Of a stretch of 9,654 nucleotides of DNA, positions 1 to 7,869 are shown piece by piece. The position numbers and the translations under genes were made by a program. Numbering within the stretch: position 1 is the first letter of the stretch; each line of letters opens with the position of its first letter. The stretch spans positions 521 through 10,174 of the forward strand of contig DCAK01000009.1 in NCBI GenBank assembly GCA_002311925.1. Reading direction: 5' to 3'. Origin of the DNA: Planctomycetes bacterium UBA1135 (GTDB lineage: Bacteria > Planctomycetota > UBA1135). The notes beneath the pieces were generated by a model. That model was given only the letters and a program-made list of their open reading frames with translations, was not told the origin of the DNA and made no database searches.

Positions 1-1001
1 AACGCGACGCCCACCTCTTCGAGATATGGCTCCAGGAGGGAGGCCAGTCCGGCCGGGTCCATTTGGTTAATGTGCCGGGAGTTCACCCAGAGGAGCTTGT
101 CCAGATCGAAGATGGCCGAAGAAGTCCCGATGGGCCCGAGGTCGAAGAGCCGGATGATCTCCTCGCGGGAGAAGATCTCCTGGTCGCCGTGGGACCATCC
201 CAGGCGGACGAGGTAGTTGATCAGGGCCGCCGGGAGAAACCCGTCGCGCCGGTACTCCTGGACCGATGTCGCCCCGTGGCGCTTGCTGAGGCGTTTTTTG
301 TCCGGCCCCAGGATCAGCGGGACATGGGCGAACTCGGGCAGCGCTAGGCCGAGTCCCTTGTAGACCATGGCCTGCCGGGGGGTGTTGGCTAGGTGGTCGT
401 CCCCCCGGATGACGTGGGAGATCCGCATGTCCACGTCATCGACGACGACGACGAAGTTGTACGTCGGCGTCCCGTCGCTGCGGACGATGATCATGTCGTC
501 GAGCTGGGCGTTCTCAAACGTCACGTCTCCGCGCAAGAGGTCGCGGATGACGGTCTGCCCTTCCTCGGGAGCGGCGAAGCGAAGGACATGGGGAAGGTCC
601 GGTTCGTCTGTCCGGCGGCGGCACCTGCGGTCATACCGCGGGGGTTTCTTCTCGGCCCGGGCCCGCTCTCGCATCTCCTCCAGCTCTTCGGGGGTGCAGT
701 AGCACCGGTAGGCCTTGCCCTCGGCCAGGAGCCGCTCGGCGTTTTCCGTATAGATGGCCTGGCGCTCGGATTGGCGGTGCGGCCCTTCGTCCCAGTCCAC
801 GCCGAGCCAGCCGAGGCCGTCCAGGATCTGGCCGATCGACGCCTCGGTGGACCGCTCCCGGTCGGTGTCCTCGATGCGCAGGATGAAGGCGCCACCATGG
901 CGTCGGGCGAAGGCCCAGTTGAAGAGCGCCGTTCGCGCACCTCCCACATGCAAATTCCCCGTCGGCGAGGGGGCGAAACGGACGCGAACAGGACGGTCCA
1001 T
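1..1001 (-). CDS. gltX: Glutamyl-tRNA synthetase, 3' end beyond the window
   Basis: Class I aminoacyl-tRNA synthetase that charges tRNA-Glu with glutamate in the cytoplasm. The 333 residues present cover the catalytic domain and the start of the anticodon-binding part; family members usually have about 460-490 residues. The ATP-site HIGH-type motif is [11 protein letters not shown] at residues 11-21, and the KMSKS-type motif is KRLSKRHG at 236-243. RIEDTD at 42-47 and [10 protein letters not shown] at 201-210 are also typical. C100, C102, Y123 and C127 form the usual zinc-knuckle pattern. The start ATG at 1001 places the HIGH motif at the normal distance from the N-terminus and has a GAAGGA ribosome site (1008-1013) six bases upstream. 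It lies 23 bases after the DUF4139 gene, probably on the same transcript. Whether it is discriminating or also charges tRNA-Gln cannot be judged from this part. Confidence 0.97.
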   Translation of the reverse strand, partial: MDRPVRVRFAPSPTGNLHVGGARTALFNWAFARRHGGAFILRIEDTDRERSTEASIGQILDGLGWLGVDWDEGPHRQSERQAIYTENAERLLAEGKAYRCYCTPEELEEMRERARAEKKPPRYDRRCRRRTDEPDLPHVLRFAAPEEGQTVIRDLLRGDVTFENAQLDDMIIVRSDGTPTYNFVVVVDDVDMRISHVIRGDDHLANTPRQAMVYKGLGLALPEFAHVPLILGPDKKRLSKRHGATSVQEYRRDGFLPAALINYLVRLGWSHGDQEIFSREEIIRLFDLGPIGTSSAIFDLDKLLWVNSRHINQMDPAGLASLLEPYLEEVGVA

Positions 1002-1007
1002 CAGAGA

Positions 1008-1013
1008 TCCTTC
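1008..1013 (-). promoter_or_regulatory. Ribosome binding site of gltX
   Basis: GAAGGA on the minus strand, six bases before the ATG at 1001. It fits the Shine-Dalgarno consensus well and confirms the gltX start. It lies inside the 23-base gap after the stop codon of the upstream gene, so gltX can be translated from a shared message. Confidence 0.7.
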
Positions 1014-1024
1014 AACCGGAGGGT

Positions 1025-2698
1025 TCAGCCCTCGCGGAAGATGGGATGCAAATCTTCGTCAAAGGCGGCTTGCCATCCCCAGTGGATGGCCTGCTCGGCG
1101 GCTGGAGGAAGGGTGATTCGCCAGCGGATGATTCCCTTTTCCTTCCGGTCGAGAAGGTCATCCTCCCCCGCCAAGGCGGCGGGCTGGACCTTGACGGCGG
1201 TGATTTCCACGCGGTCGTCCTTGCTGACGGGAAGAACCTCCTCGATCAGAATCTCCACCGGACCACGAGCCGATGCGCTCAACTTCAGGCGAGCGCGGAA
1301 AGCCTTGGTGACCCTAACGGTCGAAAAAAGGAATCCGGGGTCGTCCCGCTCATCCTCCACGGTTTCGAATTCAACCGTGAGGTTGGGGTCGATGCCCAGG
1401 TGAAGCATGGTCTTGTCGCCGGGCCGGAGGACCGGGAAGGATGCCTGGCCAAGGAAATCGGGGCCGAGAAAAACCCTCGCGGTGCCGGGGAGGAGCGGGG
1501 TGTCGCCTCCCAAGCGCACCTCGGCCCGGAGGTAGGCCTGATCACTGCGGGAAGGCACCACGTAGCGTTCCGGGCGGACATCAAGAGGAACATCAGTAAT
1601 GGTGAACCGGTGGGATTGGCCGTCGGCCTTGACGGTCTTCCGCCCGGGCAGAAGAAACTGGGTGGTGAGGCCGTAATCCTGGACCTGCACTTCGGGGGCT
1701 CTCATTCGGCGGCCGCCGAACTTGCCTCCCGCTCCTCCACCTCCAGTACCGACATTATTCTTGAAGGCCTTATCATCGAAGGCGCCCAAAGATTCCAATT
1801 CGTTTTCTTGCAAAACGGGGGCCGCTGCTCCTGGCGCCGACGGGACAGGAACGGGCACCGTGACCGTTCGCACCGGAAGATCCGGGGGGTCGAGGCCCAC
1901 GGAAGGCCGTGAAGTGGACAGAAGGATTTCTGCATCCTCCCAATCCTCGTCGGTGGACTGGGCAAGCTCGGCCACCAGGCGCACGGTGACCCCGGTCAGG
2001 TCGGGAGACACCCGGACATCGTAGGCAGGGTGCCAGGTCGCGCCCCGAACCAGGTAGGTCAAGCGGAGGCGGGCGGCGCCGGGAAGCTCGAAGAAAAGGG
2101 CTGTTCCGGCCTCGAGAAAGGGACGGGTTTCGCGACCGCGGCCACCCAGGGCCTGCTCCAACTGCTTGATTTCCCTGCCCAGCTTGTCGCGGGAGGCTTC
2201 GTAGTCGACGCGAGCCAGGTCGAGAAGGCGGCTGCGGCCCTCAACGAATTCGAAAAGGGTTTCAAGGGCGACCGGGTCGGTGGCGTCCTCCCCCCCGTTG
2301 GCAATTCTGGCGATGACCGCCTGGATGAGGTTGTCGCCGGCCTCAATCTTCACTCGGTCGGCTTCCAGCCGGCGCAAATCGACCTGAAGGTCGACGATGC
2401 GCCCTCGGATGCGGTCGCGCTCGCTGTCCTTCAACTTGCCGGTCTTTTGCCGGACTTCCATGCCCTGAACCACCGCCGGGCCTTCCTCGACCTTGATTTG
2501 AAAGGAAGAGCGGTCGGCCCCGGCCGGGAAGGGCCCCAGTACAACCTGGAGGCGTCCAGGTTCTTCGGCGGCCACGGTGAAGGTTCGTTCGACCAGGGCC
2601 TGACCCGAATAAACCGTCACGCGGTCCAATTGGGAACTGACGGATTCAGGGACAGGTTCCTGGGCCCAAGCGGCGCAGAGCAGGAGAGAGGTCAACAT
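1025..2698 (-). CDS. DUF4139/MuiA-like secreted protein
   Basis: A 557-residue protein of the DUF4140-DUF4139 family (TIGR02231, often called mucoidy inhibitor MuiA-like). No enzymatic role is established for the family. Residues 1-12 form a short hydrophobic signal sequence ending in AWA, then QEPVP, so export is likely. Residues about 24-90 ([19 protein letters not shown] onward) are the N-terminal DUF4140 domain. Residues about 88-187 are charged, helical and probably coiled coil. From about 207 the DUF4139 domain begins ([20 protein letters not shown]), with the typical [19 protein letters not shown] at 248-266. A glycine-rich low-complexity linker at 316-330 interrupts it before the beta-rich C-terminal half. 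The reading frame is open back to an ATG at 2887, but that would overlap trmFO by 166 bases. The ATG at 2698 is preferred for its signal sequence and its AGGA nine bases upstream. It diverges from trmFO and precedes gltX. Confidence 0.88.
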   Translation of the reverse strand: MLTSLLLCAAWAQEPVPESVSSQLDRVTVYSGQALVERTFTVAAEEPGRLQVVLGPFPAGADRSSFQIKVEEGPAVVQGMEVRQKTGKLKDSERDRIRGRIVDLQVDLRRLEADRVKIEAGDNLIQAVIARIANGGEDATDPVALETLFEFVEGRSRLLDLARVDYEASRDKLGREIKQLEQALGGRGRETRPFLEAGTALFFELPGAARLRLTYLVRGATWHPAYDVRVSPDLTGVTVRLVAELAQSTDEDWEDAEILLSTSRPSVGLDPPDLPVRTVTVPVPVPSAPGAAAPVLQENELESLGAFDDKAFKNNVGTGGGGAGGKFGGRRMRAPEVQVQDYGLTTQFLLPGRKTVKADGQSHRFTITDVPLDVRPERYVVPSRSDQAYLRAEVRLGGDTPLLPGTARVFLGPDFLGQASFPVLRPGDKTMLHLGIDPNLTVEFETVEDERDDPGFLFSTVRVTKAFRARLKLSASARGPVEILIEEVLPVSKDDRVEITAVKVQPAALAGEDDLLDRKEKGIIRWRITLPPAAEQAIHWGWQAAFDEDLHPIFREG

Positions 2699-2721
2699 GG
2701 GCCGATATCCTAGCGGTCTCC
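2699..2721. promoter_or_regulatory. Very short divergent intergenic gap
   Basis: Only 23 bases separate the start codons of two diverging genes. On the minus strand AGGA (2708-2711) is a plausible ribosome site for the DUF4139 gene. On the plus strand no ribosome site precedes the GTG of trmFO. TATCCT (2706-2711) on the plus strand and TAGGAT (2707-2712) on the minus strand loosely resemble -10 boxes, but neither has a recognisable -35 box. Promoters must lie here or inside the opposing genes. The promoter reading is inference. Confidence 0.3.
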
Positions 2722-4074
2722 GTGGAACACCCCATCCCCGTCCTGGGTGCCGGCCTTGCAGGGTCCGAAGCCGCTTGGCAGATTGCCGAAGCAGGGTTCG
2801 CGGTGAAGTTGTTCGAAATGCGGCCCCATGTACCAACTCCGGCCCATCGGACCCCTCTCTGCGCTGAATTGGTCTGCTCCAATTCACTGGGTTCGAACCT
2901 GCCCGACCGGGGCGGGGGCTTGCTACAGATGGAACTGGAAGCCTTGGATTGCCGCCTCCTGGCGGTGGCCAGGGAAAGCGCGGTTCCAGCGGGCTCCGCC
3001 TTGGCGGTGGATCGGGACATCTTCGCCGAGAAAGTCACCCGGGCCCTCGAAACCCACCCTCTCATCGAAATCGTCCGCGAGGAGGCCCCTCGGGTTCCCG
3101 ACGACCCCGTGGTCGTGGTGGCCACCGGCCCCTTGACCTCCCCAGCCCTGGCCGCCGACCTCCAGCGCCTCGCCGGCCGCGAACATCTTGCCTTCTTCGA
3201 CGCCATCGCCCCGGTGGTCACGGTGGAGAGTTTGAATACCGCGATCATTTTCAGGGCCTCGCGCCGGGAAGAAGGGGTCGGCGACTATTGGAACGCCCCT
3301 CTCGACAGGAATCAGTACAAGAATTTCATCGGCGCCCTCCTCGAGGCATCCACCCATGCTCCCAAGGAATTCGAAACCGACCATCCGGAAGCGCCCCGGT
3401 TTTTCGAGCGCTGCCTCCCCATCGAAGTGCTCGCCGCCCGGGGCCTGGAATCACTGCGCTTCGGCCCCATGAGACCCGTCGGCCTGACCGACCCCCGCAC
3501 AGGGGAACTACCCTGGGCGGTTCTCCAAATGCGCCAGGAAAACTTGTCAGGGACCCTGGCCAACTTGGTGGGTTTCCAGACCCATGTTCGCCATGGCGAC
3601 CAGGAAGCCCTTCTGCGAATGATTCCGGGGATGGAGGACGCCGAATTCGCCCGCCTCGGCAGCATCCACCGCAACACCTTTCTGGATTCCCCTCGGCTTC
3701 TGGAACCCACCCTGGAATGGAGGGAGAGGCCAGGCCTCTTCATGGCCGGCCAAATCACCGGAATGGAAGGCTACTTGGGAAACATCGGGTCGGGTCTCCT
3801 CGCAGCCCACGGGGCCCTTGCGCGCCTTGCCGGAGGTGAACCCGAGCCCCTTCCCCGCACCACCCTTCTCGGGGCATTGGCCCTTCATGTGGCCCGGTCC
3901 CCCTCGGGAAGTTTCCAGCCCATGAAAGCCCACTTCGGGCTGCTCCCTCCTCTCGCCGGAAAAATGCCCAAGTCGGAACGGCGGAAAAAGCTGGGGGAAC
4001 GAAGCATGGACGCCTTAGCCTCGCACCGGCAAAATCCTCTTCCTCCCCGACCGCGCACCGCCCCTGCGGAATGA
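2722..4074 (+). CDS. trmFO: Folate/FAD-dependent tRNA (uracil-54-C5)-methyltransferase
   Basis: TrmFO makes 5-methyluridine at position 54 of the T-loop of tRNA, using methylenetetrahydrofolate as carbon donor and reduced FAD as reductant. The 450 residues match the usual length of about 435-450. GAGLAGSEAA at 9-18 is the FAD-binding glycine motif. VCSNSLGSNL at 51-60 carries the conserved cysteine C52, and CLPIEVLAARG at 231-241 the second, C231; both correspond to catalytically important cysteines of the family. Further hallmarks are RFGPMRPVGL at 246-255, MAGQITGMEGYLG at 341-353 and FQPMKAHFGLLPPL at 398-411. The start is a GTG: it lies eight codons before the glycine motif, as in homologues, and no in-frame ATG fits better. 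No Shine-Dalgarno is visible, which suggests a leaderless or weakly initiated message. It is the first gene of the plus-strand run, with four bases before the next gene. Confidence 0.96.
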   Translation: MEHPIPVLGAGLAGSEAAWQIAEAGFAVKLFEMRPHVPTPAHRTPLCAELVCSNSLGSNLPDRGGGLLQMELEALDCRLLAVARESAVPAGSALAVDRDIFAEKVTRALETHPLIEIVREEAPRVPDDPVVVVATGPLTSPALAADLQRLAGREHLAFFDAIAPVVTVESLNTAIIFRASRREEGVGDYWNAPLDRNQYKNFIGALLEASTHAPKEFETDHPEAPRFFERCLPIEVLAARGLESLRFGPMRPVGLTDPRTGELPWAVLQMRQENLSGTLANLVGFQTHVRHGDQEALLRMIPGMEDAEFARLGSIHRNTFLDSPRLLEPTLEWRERPGLFMAGQITGMEGYLGNIGSGLLAAHGALARLAGGEPEPLPRTTLLGALALHVARSPSGSFQPMKAHFGLLPPLAGKMPKSERRKKLGERSMDALASHRQNPLPPRPRTAPAE

Positions 4075-4078
4075 AACC

Positions 4079-5647
4079 ATGCAAACCCTGACCGAAGTCA
4101 CCCCCTTTCAGAACGAGCCCTTCACCGACTTCTCCAAAGAGGAGAACGCGGCCGCCATGCAGAAGGCTCTCCAGGAAGTCGAGGCTTCCTTTCCACAGGT
4201 GGTCCGCCTCTGGATCGACGGGAAGGACTGCGAAGGGGGCGGAGGCACCCTGGATTCAATCGACCCGGGCAAGACCGACCGGGTGGTCGCCAACTCCGCC
4301 ATGGGAGACTCGAAGGACGCCGTCCGCGCCATCGCCGGGGCCAACCAGGCCTTCACCGCATGGGCGAGGAAAACTCCCGAAGAGAGGGCTGAATATCTCT
4401 TCCAGGCGGCCCGCCTCATGCGCTTGCGCAAGCACGACTTTTCCGCCCTCATGGTTTTCGAAGTCGGGAAGACCTGGGCGGAGGCCGACGGAGACACCGC
4501 CGAGGCCATCGATTTCCTGGAGTTCTACGCTCGCGAGGCCCTCCGCTACGGGCGCAAGCAACCCATCGTCCCCTATCCGGGGGAAGACAACGAGATGGTG
4601 TACATCCCCCTCGGAGTCGGGGCCGTCATCCCACCCTGGAACTTTCCCCTGGCCATTCTCGTCGGCATGGCGACCGCCGCCATCGTCGCCGGAAACACCG
4701 TGGTGGTGAAACCCTCTTCCGACAGCCCGGGCATCGCCGCCATGTTCATCGACCTGATGAAGGAAGTCGGCCTTCCCGCCGGCGTTCTGCAATTGGTCCC
4801 TGGAGCGGGAACCGAAGTTGGTGAGACCCTGGTCGAGCACCCGATGATTCGCTTCATCTCGTTCACCGGCTCAGCCGAAGTGGGGATAGGCATCTACGAA
4901 AAGGCAGGCCGCACACCCGAAGGCCAAGGATGGCTCAAGCGAGTGGTGGCCGAAATGGGAGGAAAGGATTTCATCCTGGTGGACGAAGATGCCGATATCG
5001 ACACCGTGGCTCCTGCCGTGCACTCAGCCGCCTTCGGCTACCAGGGCCAAAAATGTTCCGCCTGCTCGCGGCTCATTCTCCACGAATCCATCCATGATGA
5101 ATTCATGGCCAAGTTCCTCCCCTTGGTGGAAGCCACTCCCGTTGGGCACCCTTCCGAGGCGGCCACTTTCCTGGGCCCCATGATCAATGAAAAAGCCCGC
5201 GCAGGCGCCATCCATGGCATCGAGCAGGCCAAGGAGAACGGCAATGAGCTTGTCGCGGGAGGCGAGGTCGGCGAGGACTCCGGCTGGTACCTGGCCCCCA
5301 CTGTCTTCACCGGCGTCGGCCGGGGAGACTTCATCTGGAAGGAGGAACTCTTCGCTCCCGTCCTCGGAATTCACAAGGTGAGCTCCTTCGACGAAGGGGT
5401 CGAGGCCGCCAACGACACCCGCTTCGGCCTCACCGGAGCCTACTTCGGCAAGGACGAGGAAAAAATCGCCAGAGCCAAGCAGGAACTCCACTGCGGCAAC
5501 CTCTACATCAACCGCAAGTGCACCGGGGCCCTGGTCGGAGTCCACCCCTTCGGAGGATTCAATCTCTCTGGAACCGACTCCAAGGCCGGAGGGCGCGACT
5601 ACCTGCTCCTCTTCCTGCAGGCCAAGAGCATTTCCCGGGCTAAGTAG
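4079..5647 (+). CDS. 1-pyrroline-5-carboxylate (glutamate semialdehyde) dehydrogenase
   Basis: NAD-dependent aldehyde dehydrogenase of the stand-alone RocA/PutC type (Bacillus and Thermus P5CDH). It oxidises L-glutamate gamma-semialdehyde to glutamate, the last step of proline and of arginine/ornithine breakdown. The 522 residues fit the family length of about 515. The acyl-binding and nucleotide-binding signatures are IPPWNFP at 184-190, K211 in VVKPSSDSP and FTGSAEVG at 262-269. The general base is E292 in AEMGGKD, and the nucleophile is C326 in GYQGQKCSACSR. EELFAPVLG at 422-430 and PFGGFNLSGTDSKAGG at 490-505 are also characteristic of P5CDH. The long N-terminal arm before the core (about 1-55) is normal for this group. 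No proline dehydrogenase is in the window. The ATG lies four bases after the trmFO stop; GGA at 4068-4070 is at most a weak ribosome site, so coupling to trmFO is likely. Confidence 0.94.
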   Translation: MQTLTEVTPFQNEPFTDFSKEENAAAMQKALQEVEASFPQVVRLWIDGKDCEGGGGTLDSIDPGKTDRVVANSAMGDSKDAVRAIAGANQAFTAWARKTPEERAEYLFQAARLMRLRKHDFSALMVFEVGKTWAEADGDTAEAIDFLEFYAREALRYGRKQPIVPYPGEDNEMVYIPLGVGAVIPPWNFPLAILVGMATAAIVAGNTVVVKPSSDSPGIAAMFIDLMKEVGLPAGVLQLVPGAGTEVGETLVEHPMIRFISFTGSAEVGIGIYEKAGRTPEGQGWLKRVVAEMGGKDFILVDEDADIDTVAPAVHSAAFGYQGQKCSACSRLILHESIHDEFMAKFLPLVEATPVGHPSEAATFLGPMINEKARAGAIHGIEQAKENGNELVAGGEVGEDSGWYLAPTVFTGVGRGDFIWKEELFAPVLGIHKVSSFDEGVEAANDTRFGLTGAYFGKDEEKIARAKQELHCGNLYINRKCTGALVGVHPFGGFNLSGTDSKAGGRDYLLLFLQAKSISRAK

Positions 5648-5650
5648 GGC

Positions 5651-6445
5651 ATGGAGGAACGCAGCCGCCGGGTCGAGCCGGTCCCCGAGGGCCTCGACCC
5701 GGACGAGGTGTTCGATCCTGGTTCCATGGCTCGGCCCGGTCTCTCCCTCTGGCTCCTGGCGGGACCTTGCCTGGCCGTCGCAGGGCTTCTCGGCTGGCTC
5801 CGCCTTCTCAACGGAGTCGACAAGGCCTCCGTCTCGGTCTTCTCCTGGGCCCATTTCATGACCGACCTTGGCCTTCTCGTCGCTTTTCTCCTGCCCCACA
5901 GCATGCTGTCGCGAGGATTCGGCCGCCGTTGGCTCAACCGGCCCTTCGGACCCGAGGCCGAAAGGCCCCTCTTCATTCTTGTCACCGGAATCACCCTCGC
6001 GACCCTTGCCCTGAGTTGGGAAACTTGCGGCCCCCTTCTCTGGAAGCACGAAGGAGGCATGAAGCTTTTGGCCCGCGCCCTCCAGTCGACGGGGCTCCTT
6101 CTCGCGGCCTGGGCGATTTTCGTCGCCGGGACCGGTCGCTTCCTTGGCTTGCCTCATCTCAAGGCCCTGGAAACCGGTCGACAAGCGCCTCGTCCTGAAT
6201 TCGTGGCCTTGCCCCCCTTCTCCTGGCTACGGCAGCCTGTGAAGCTGGGTTTCCTGCTTCTTCTTCTTGGGATGCCCGCGGTGACCGTGGACCGTCTTCT
6301 TCTCGGCGGCCTCCTGAGTCTTTGGTTCTTCGCCTCCGCGCCATGGGGGGAGCGGGATACCGAACTCCGCTTCGGAGAGGGGTATGCGGATTACCGGGAA
6401 CGGACCCCTCGGTGGATTCCCCGAATTCGCCTCCGAGATTCGTGA
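5651..6445 (+). CDS. Membrane methyltransferase-like protein (MddA/NnrU/ICMT type)
   Basis: A 264-residue integral membrane protein with about five or six hydrophobic segments: roughly 31-52, 70-86, 105-124, 146-163, 196-214 and 215-231. Its pattern follows the superfamily that holds methanethiol S-methyltransferase MddA, NnrU and isoprenylcysteine carboxyl methyltransferases. The shared marks are PHS at 82-84, PEAERPLFIL at 101-110, W123 in the next helix, and the C-terminal signature GERDTELRFGEGYADYRERTPRWIP at about 233-257. In this superfamily an R-H-P motif usually helps form the S-adenosylmethionine site. Here the matching place reads RQP (194-196, in WLRQPVKLG), so activity is uncertain. 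The N-terminal 25 residues are hydrophilic and acidic. The substrate cannot be named; thiol methylation is only one option. It starts three bases after the preceding stop and overlaps glcD by four bases, so it probably belongs to the same operon. Confidence 0.72.
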   Translation: MEERSRRVEPVPEGLDPDEVFDPGSMARPGLSLWLLAGPCLAVAGLLGWLRLLNGVDKASVSVFSWAHFMTDLGLLVAFLLPHSMLSRGFGRRWLNRPFGPEAERPLFILVTGITLATLALSWETCGPLLWKHEGGMKLLARALQSTGLLLAAWAIFVAGTGRFLGLPHLKALETGRQAPRPEFVALPPFSWLRQPVKLGFLLLLLGMPAVTVDRLLLGGLLSLWFFASAPWGERDTELRFGEGYADYRERTPRWIPRIRLRDS

Positions 6446-7869
6446 CCCGAGCCGTCAGCAGATTGCGCCAGGCGGTGGGCAAGACCTTCGTGCTGGATGA
6501 CCCGGCCTCGCTGCTGGCCTATGAATCGGACGCGCTCACGCTCTTCCGTTCCAAACCCAGCGCCGTGGTTCTCCCCAGAAGCGGCGAAGAAGTTGCGGCC
6601 TGCGTTCGCATTCTCCACGAGGAGGGAATCCCCTTCGCCGCACGGGGAGCAGGAACGGGATTGTCGGGCGGAGCGCTGGTTCCCGAAGGGGGAGTGGTCC
6701 TTGCTCTCGCGCGCATGGACAGGGTGGTGGAAATCCTTCCCCAGGCGCGCATGGCCACGGTCGAACCGGGGGTCGTGAACGCCGCCCTTTCGCGGGAAGC
6801 CAAAAAATATGGGCTCCGCTACGCTCCCGATCCAGCCAGCCAGGTAGTTTCCACCATTGGCGGGAACCTCGCTGAAAATGCCGGCGGCCCCCAGTGCTTT
6901 CTCCACGGAACCACGACCAACCACATTCAGTGGGTGGAAGTCGTCCTCGCCGATGGTTCGGTGGAAACTTGGGGCACCGCTTCAGGGGAGGACGACCTCG
7001 ACTTGAGGGGCTTCCTGGTCGGTTCAGAGGGGACGGTGGGCATCGCCGTGCGGATCGGGGTCCGCCTGATTCCCATTCCGGAGGCGGTGGAAACCCTCCT
7101 CGCCGCCTACCCCGACATGCAGACGGCTTGTGACACCGTCACCGCCATCGTCGCGGCCGGGATGACCCCCGTGGCCCTGGAAGTGATGGACCATCGCGCG
7201 GTTGAAGCGGTGGAAAACTCGAATTTCCGGGCCGGTCTCCCCCGCGATGCCGGGGCGGTTCTTCTCGTGGAGGTGGAAGGGGACCGTGAAAGGGTTTCCT
7301 CTGAGGCTTCGACAGTGGAGTCCATCCTCGCAGAACGTCAACCCCTAGAGGTCCGGAGAGCCGTGGACGAAAATGAACGCCTTCTGCTCTGGAAGGCCCG
7401 AAAGGGGGCGGGTGGCGCCCTGGGACGGTTCGGCCCCGACACCTATGTCATGGACGGCGTGGTACCCCCGTCGAAGCTCGCCAAGGTGATGGCATTCGTT
7501 GAGGAGGTCCAGGAAGAGGTCGGCCTTCCGGTCGCCAACCTTTTTCATGCCGGGGACGGCAACATCCATCCCCATTTTTCCTACGACGCTCGCAACCCCG
7601 ACCAGGTGCGCGCGGTCGAGGAGGCGGGAGCTCGGATTCTTCGGTATTGTCTTGATTTGGGTGGTTCCCTGACCGGGGAACACGGCATCGGCCTTGAGAA
7701 GGAGCACCTTCTCAAGGAGCAATTCGACCCCGCCTCCCTCGCCCTGATGGAACGATTGCGGAAGGTCTTCAATCCTTCGGATCTCTTGAACCCCGGCAAG
7801 GGATTGCCGCTTCGCAAGGGATGCGGCGAGGCTTTCCACCGCCACGGGGGAGTATCGGGAGGCGCTTGA
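6442..7869 (+). CDS. glcD: Glycolate oxidase, FAD-binding subunit GlcD
   Basis: FAD-linked 2-hydroxyacid dehydrogenase subunit that oxidises glycolate (possibly D-lactate too) to the 2-oxoacid within the GlcDEF complex at the inner membrane. The 475 residues match the usual 470-500. PCMH-type FAD-binding motifs are FAARGAGTGLSGG at 65-77, STIGGNLAENAGGP at 137-150 and VGSEGTVG at 193-200. The C-terminal FAD-oxidase domain holds NLFHAGDGNIHPH at 366-378 and GEHGIGLEK at 412-420, with conserved histidines, and ends with NPSDLLNPGKGLP. The frame is open 40 codons further upstream, to 6322. The GTG at 6442 is chosen because it overlaps the previous stop as GTGA and gives the normal N-terminus; no strong ribosome site is present, so reinitiation after the upstream gene is likely. 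The last 18 residues or so are a non-conserved tail. It is followed at once by glcE. Confidence 0.94.
   Translation: MTRAVSRLRQAVGKTFVLDDPASLLAYESDALTLFRSKPSAVVLPRSGEEVAACVRILHEEGIPFAARGAGTGLSGGALVPEGGVVLALARMDRVVEILPQARMATVEPGVVNAALSREAKKYGLRYAPDPASQVVSTIGGNLAENAGGPQCFLHGTTTNHIQWVEVVLADGSVETWGTASGEDDLDLRGFLVGSEGTVGIAVRIGVRLIPIPEAVETLLAAYPDMQTACDTVTAIVAAGMTPVALEVMDHRAVEAVENSNFRAGLPRDAGAVLLVEVEGDRERVSSEASTVESILAERQPLEVRRAVDENERLLLWKARKGAGGALGRFGPDTYVMDGVVPPSKLAKVMAFVEEVQEEVGLPVANLFHAGDGNIHPHFSYDARNPDQVRAVEEAGARILRYCLDLGGSLTGEHGIGLEKEHLLKEQFDPASLALMERLRKVFNPSDLLNPGKGLPLRKGCGEAFHRHGGVSGGA
7857..7862 (+). promoter_or_regulatory. Ribosome binding site of glcE
   Basis: GGGAGG lies within the end of glcD, six bases before the ATG at 7869. 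This decides the glcE start against the in-frame ATG at 7821, which would sit deep inside glcD. Confidence 0.65.

Noticed and set aside
460..495. Repeated GAC/GTC triplets at about 435-455 suggesting a simple repeat
   Set aside because: They encode the VVVVDDVD stretch of GltX, a normal conserved part of the synthetase.
393..1403. A 336-codon plus-strand open frame opposite gltX and the end of the DUF4139 gene
   Set aside because: The minus strand carries an unmistakable GltX with all catalytic motifs; the plus-strand translation has no domain and crosses a gene boundary.
2699..2887. N-terminal extension of the DUF4139 protein to the ATG at 2887
   Set aside because: It would overlap trmFO by 166 bases and place a non-conserved basic stretch before the signal sequence; the ATG at 2698 has a better ribosome site and N-terminus.
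5024..6184. A 386-codon open frame on the minus strand, opposite the P5C dehydrogenase and membrane protein genes
   Set aside because: It is antisense to two well-supported genes, its translation is rich in G, E, P and R without recognisable domains, and such long shadow frames are expected at high GC.
6250..6310. CTT-rich run that could be a microsatellite or a transcription signal
   Set aside because: It encodes consecutive leucines of a membrane helix in frame, so protein needs explain it.
6322..6441. N-terminal extension of GlcD by 40 residues
   Set aside because: It lies inside the preceding membrane protein gene and the extra residues do not resemble GlcD; the GTG at 6442 gives the normal start and a GTGA overlap.
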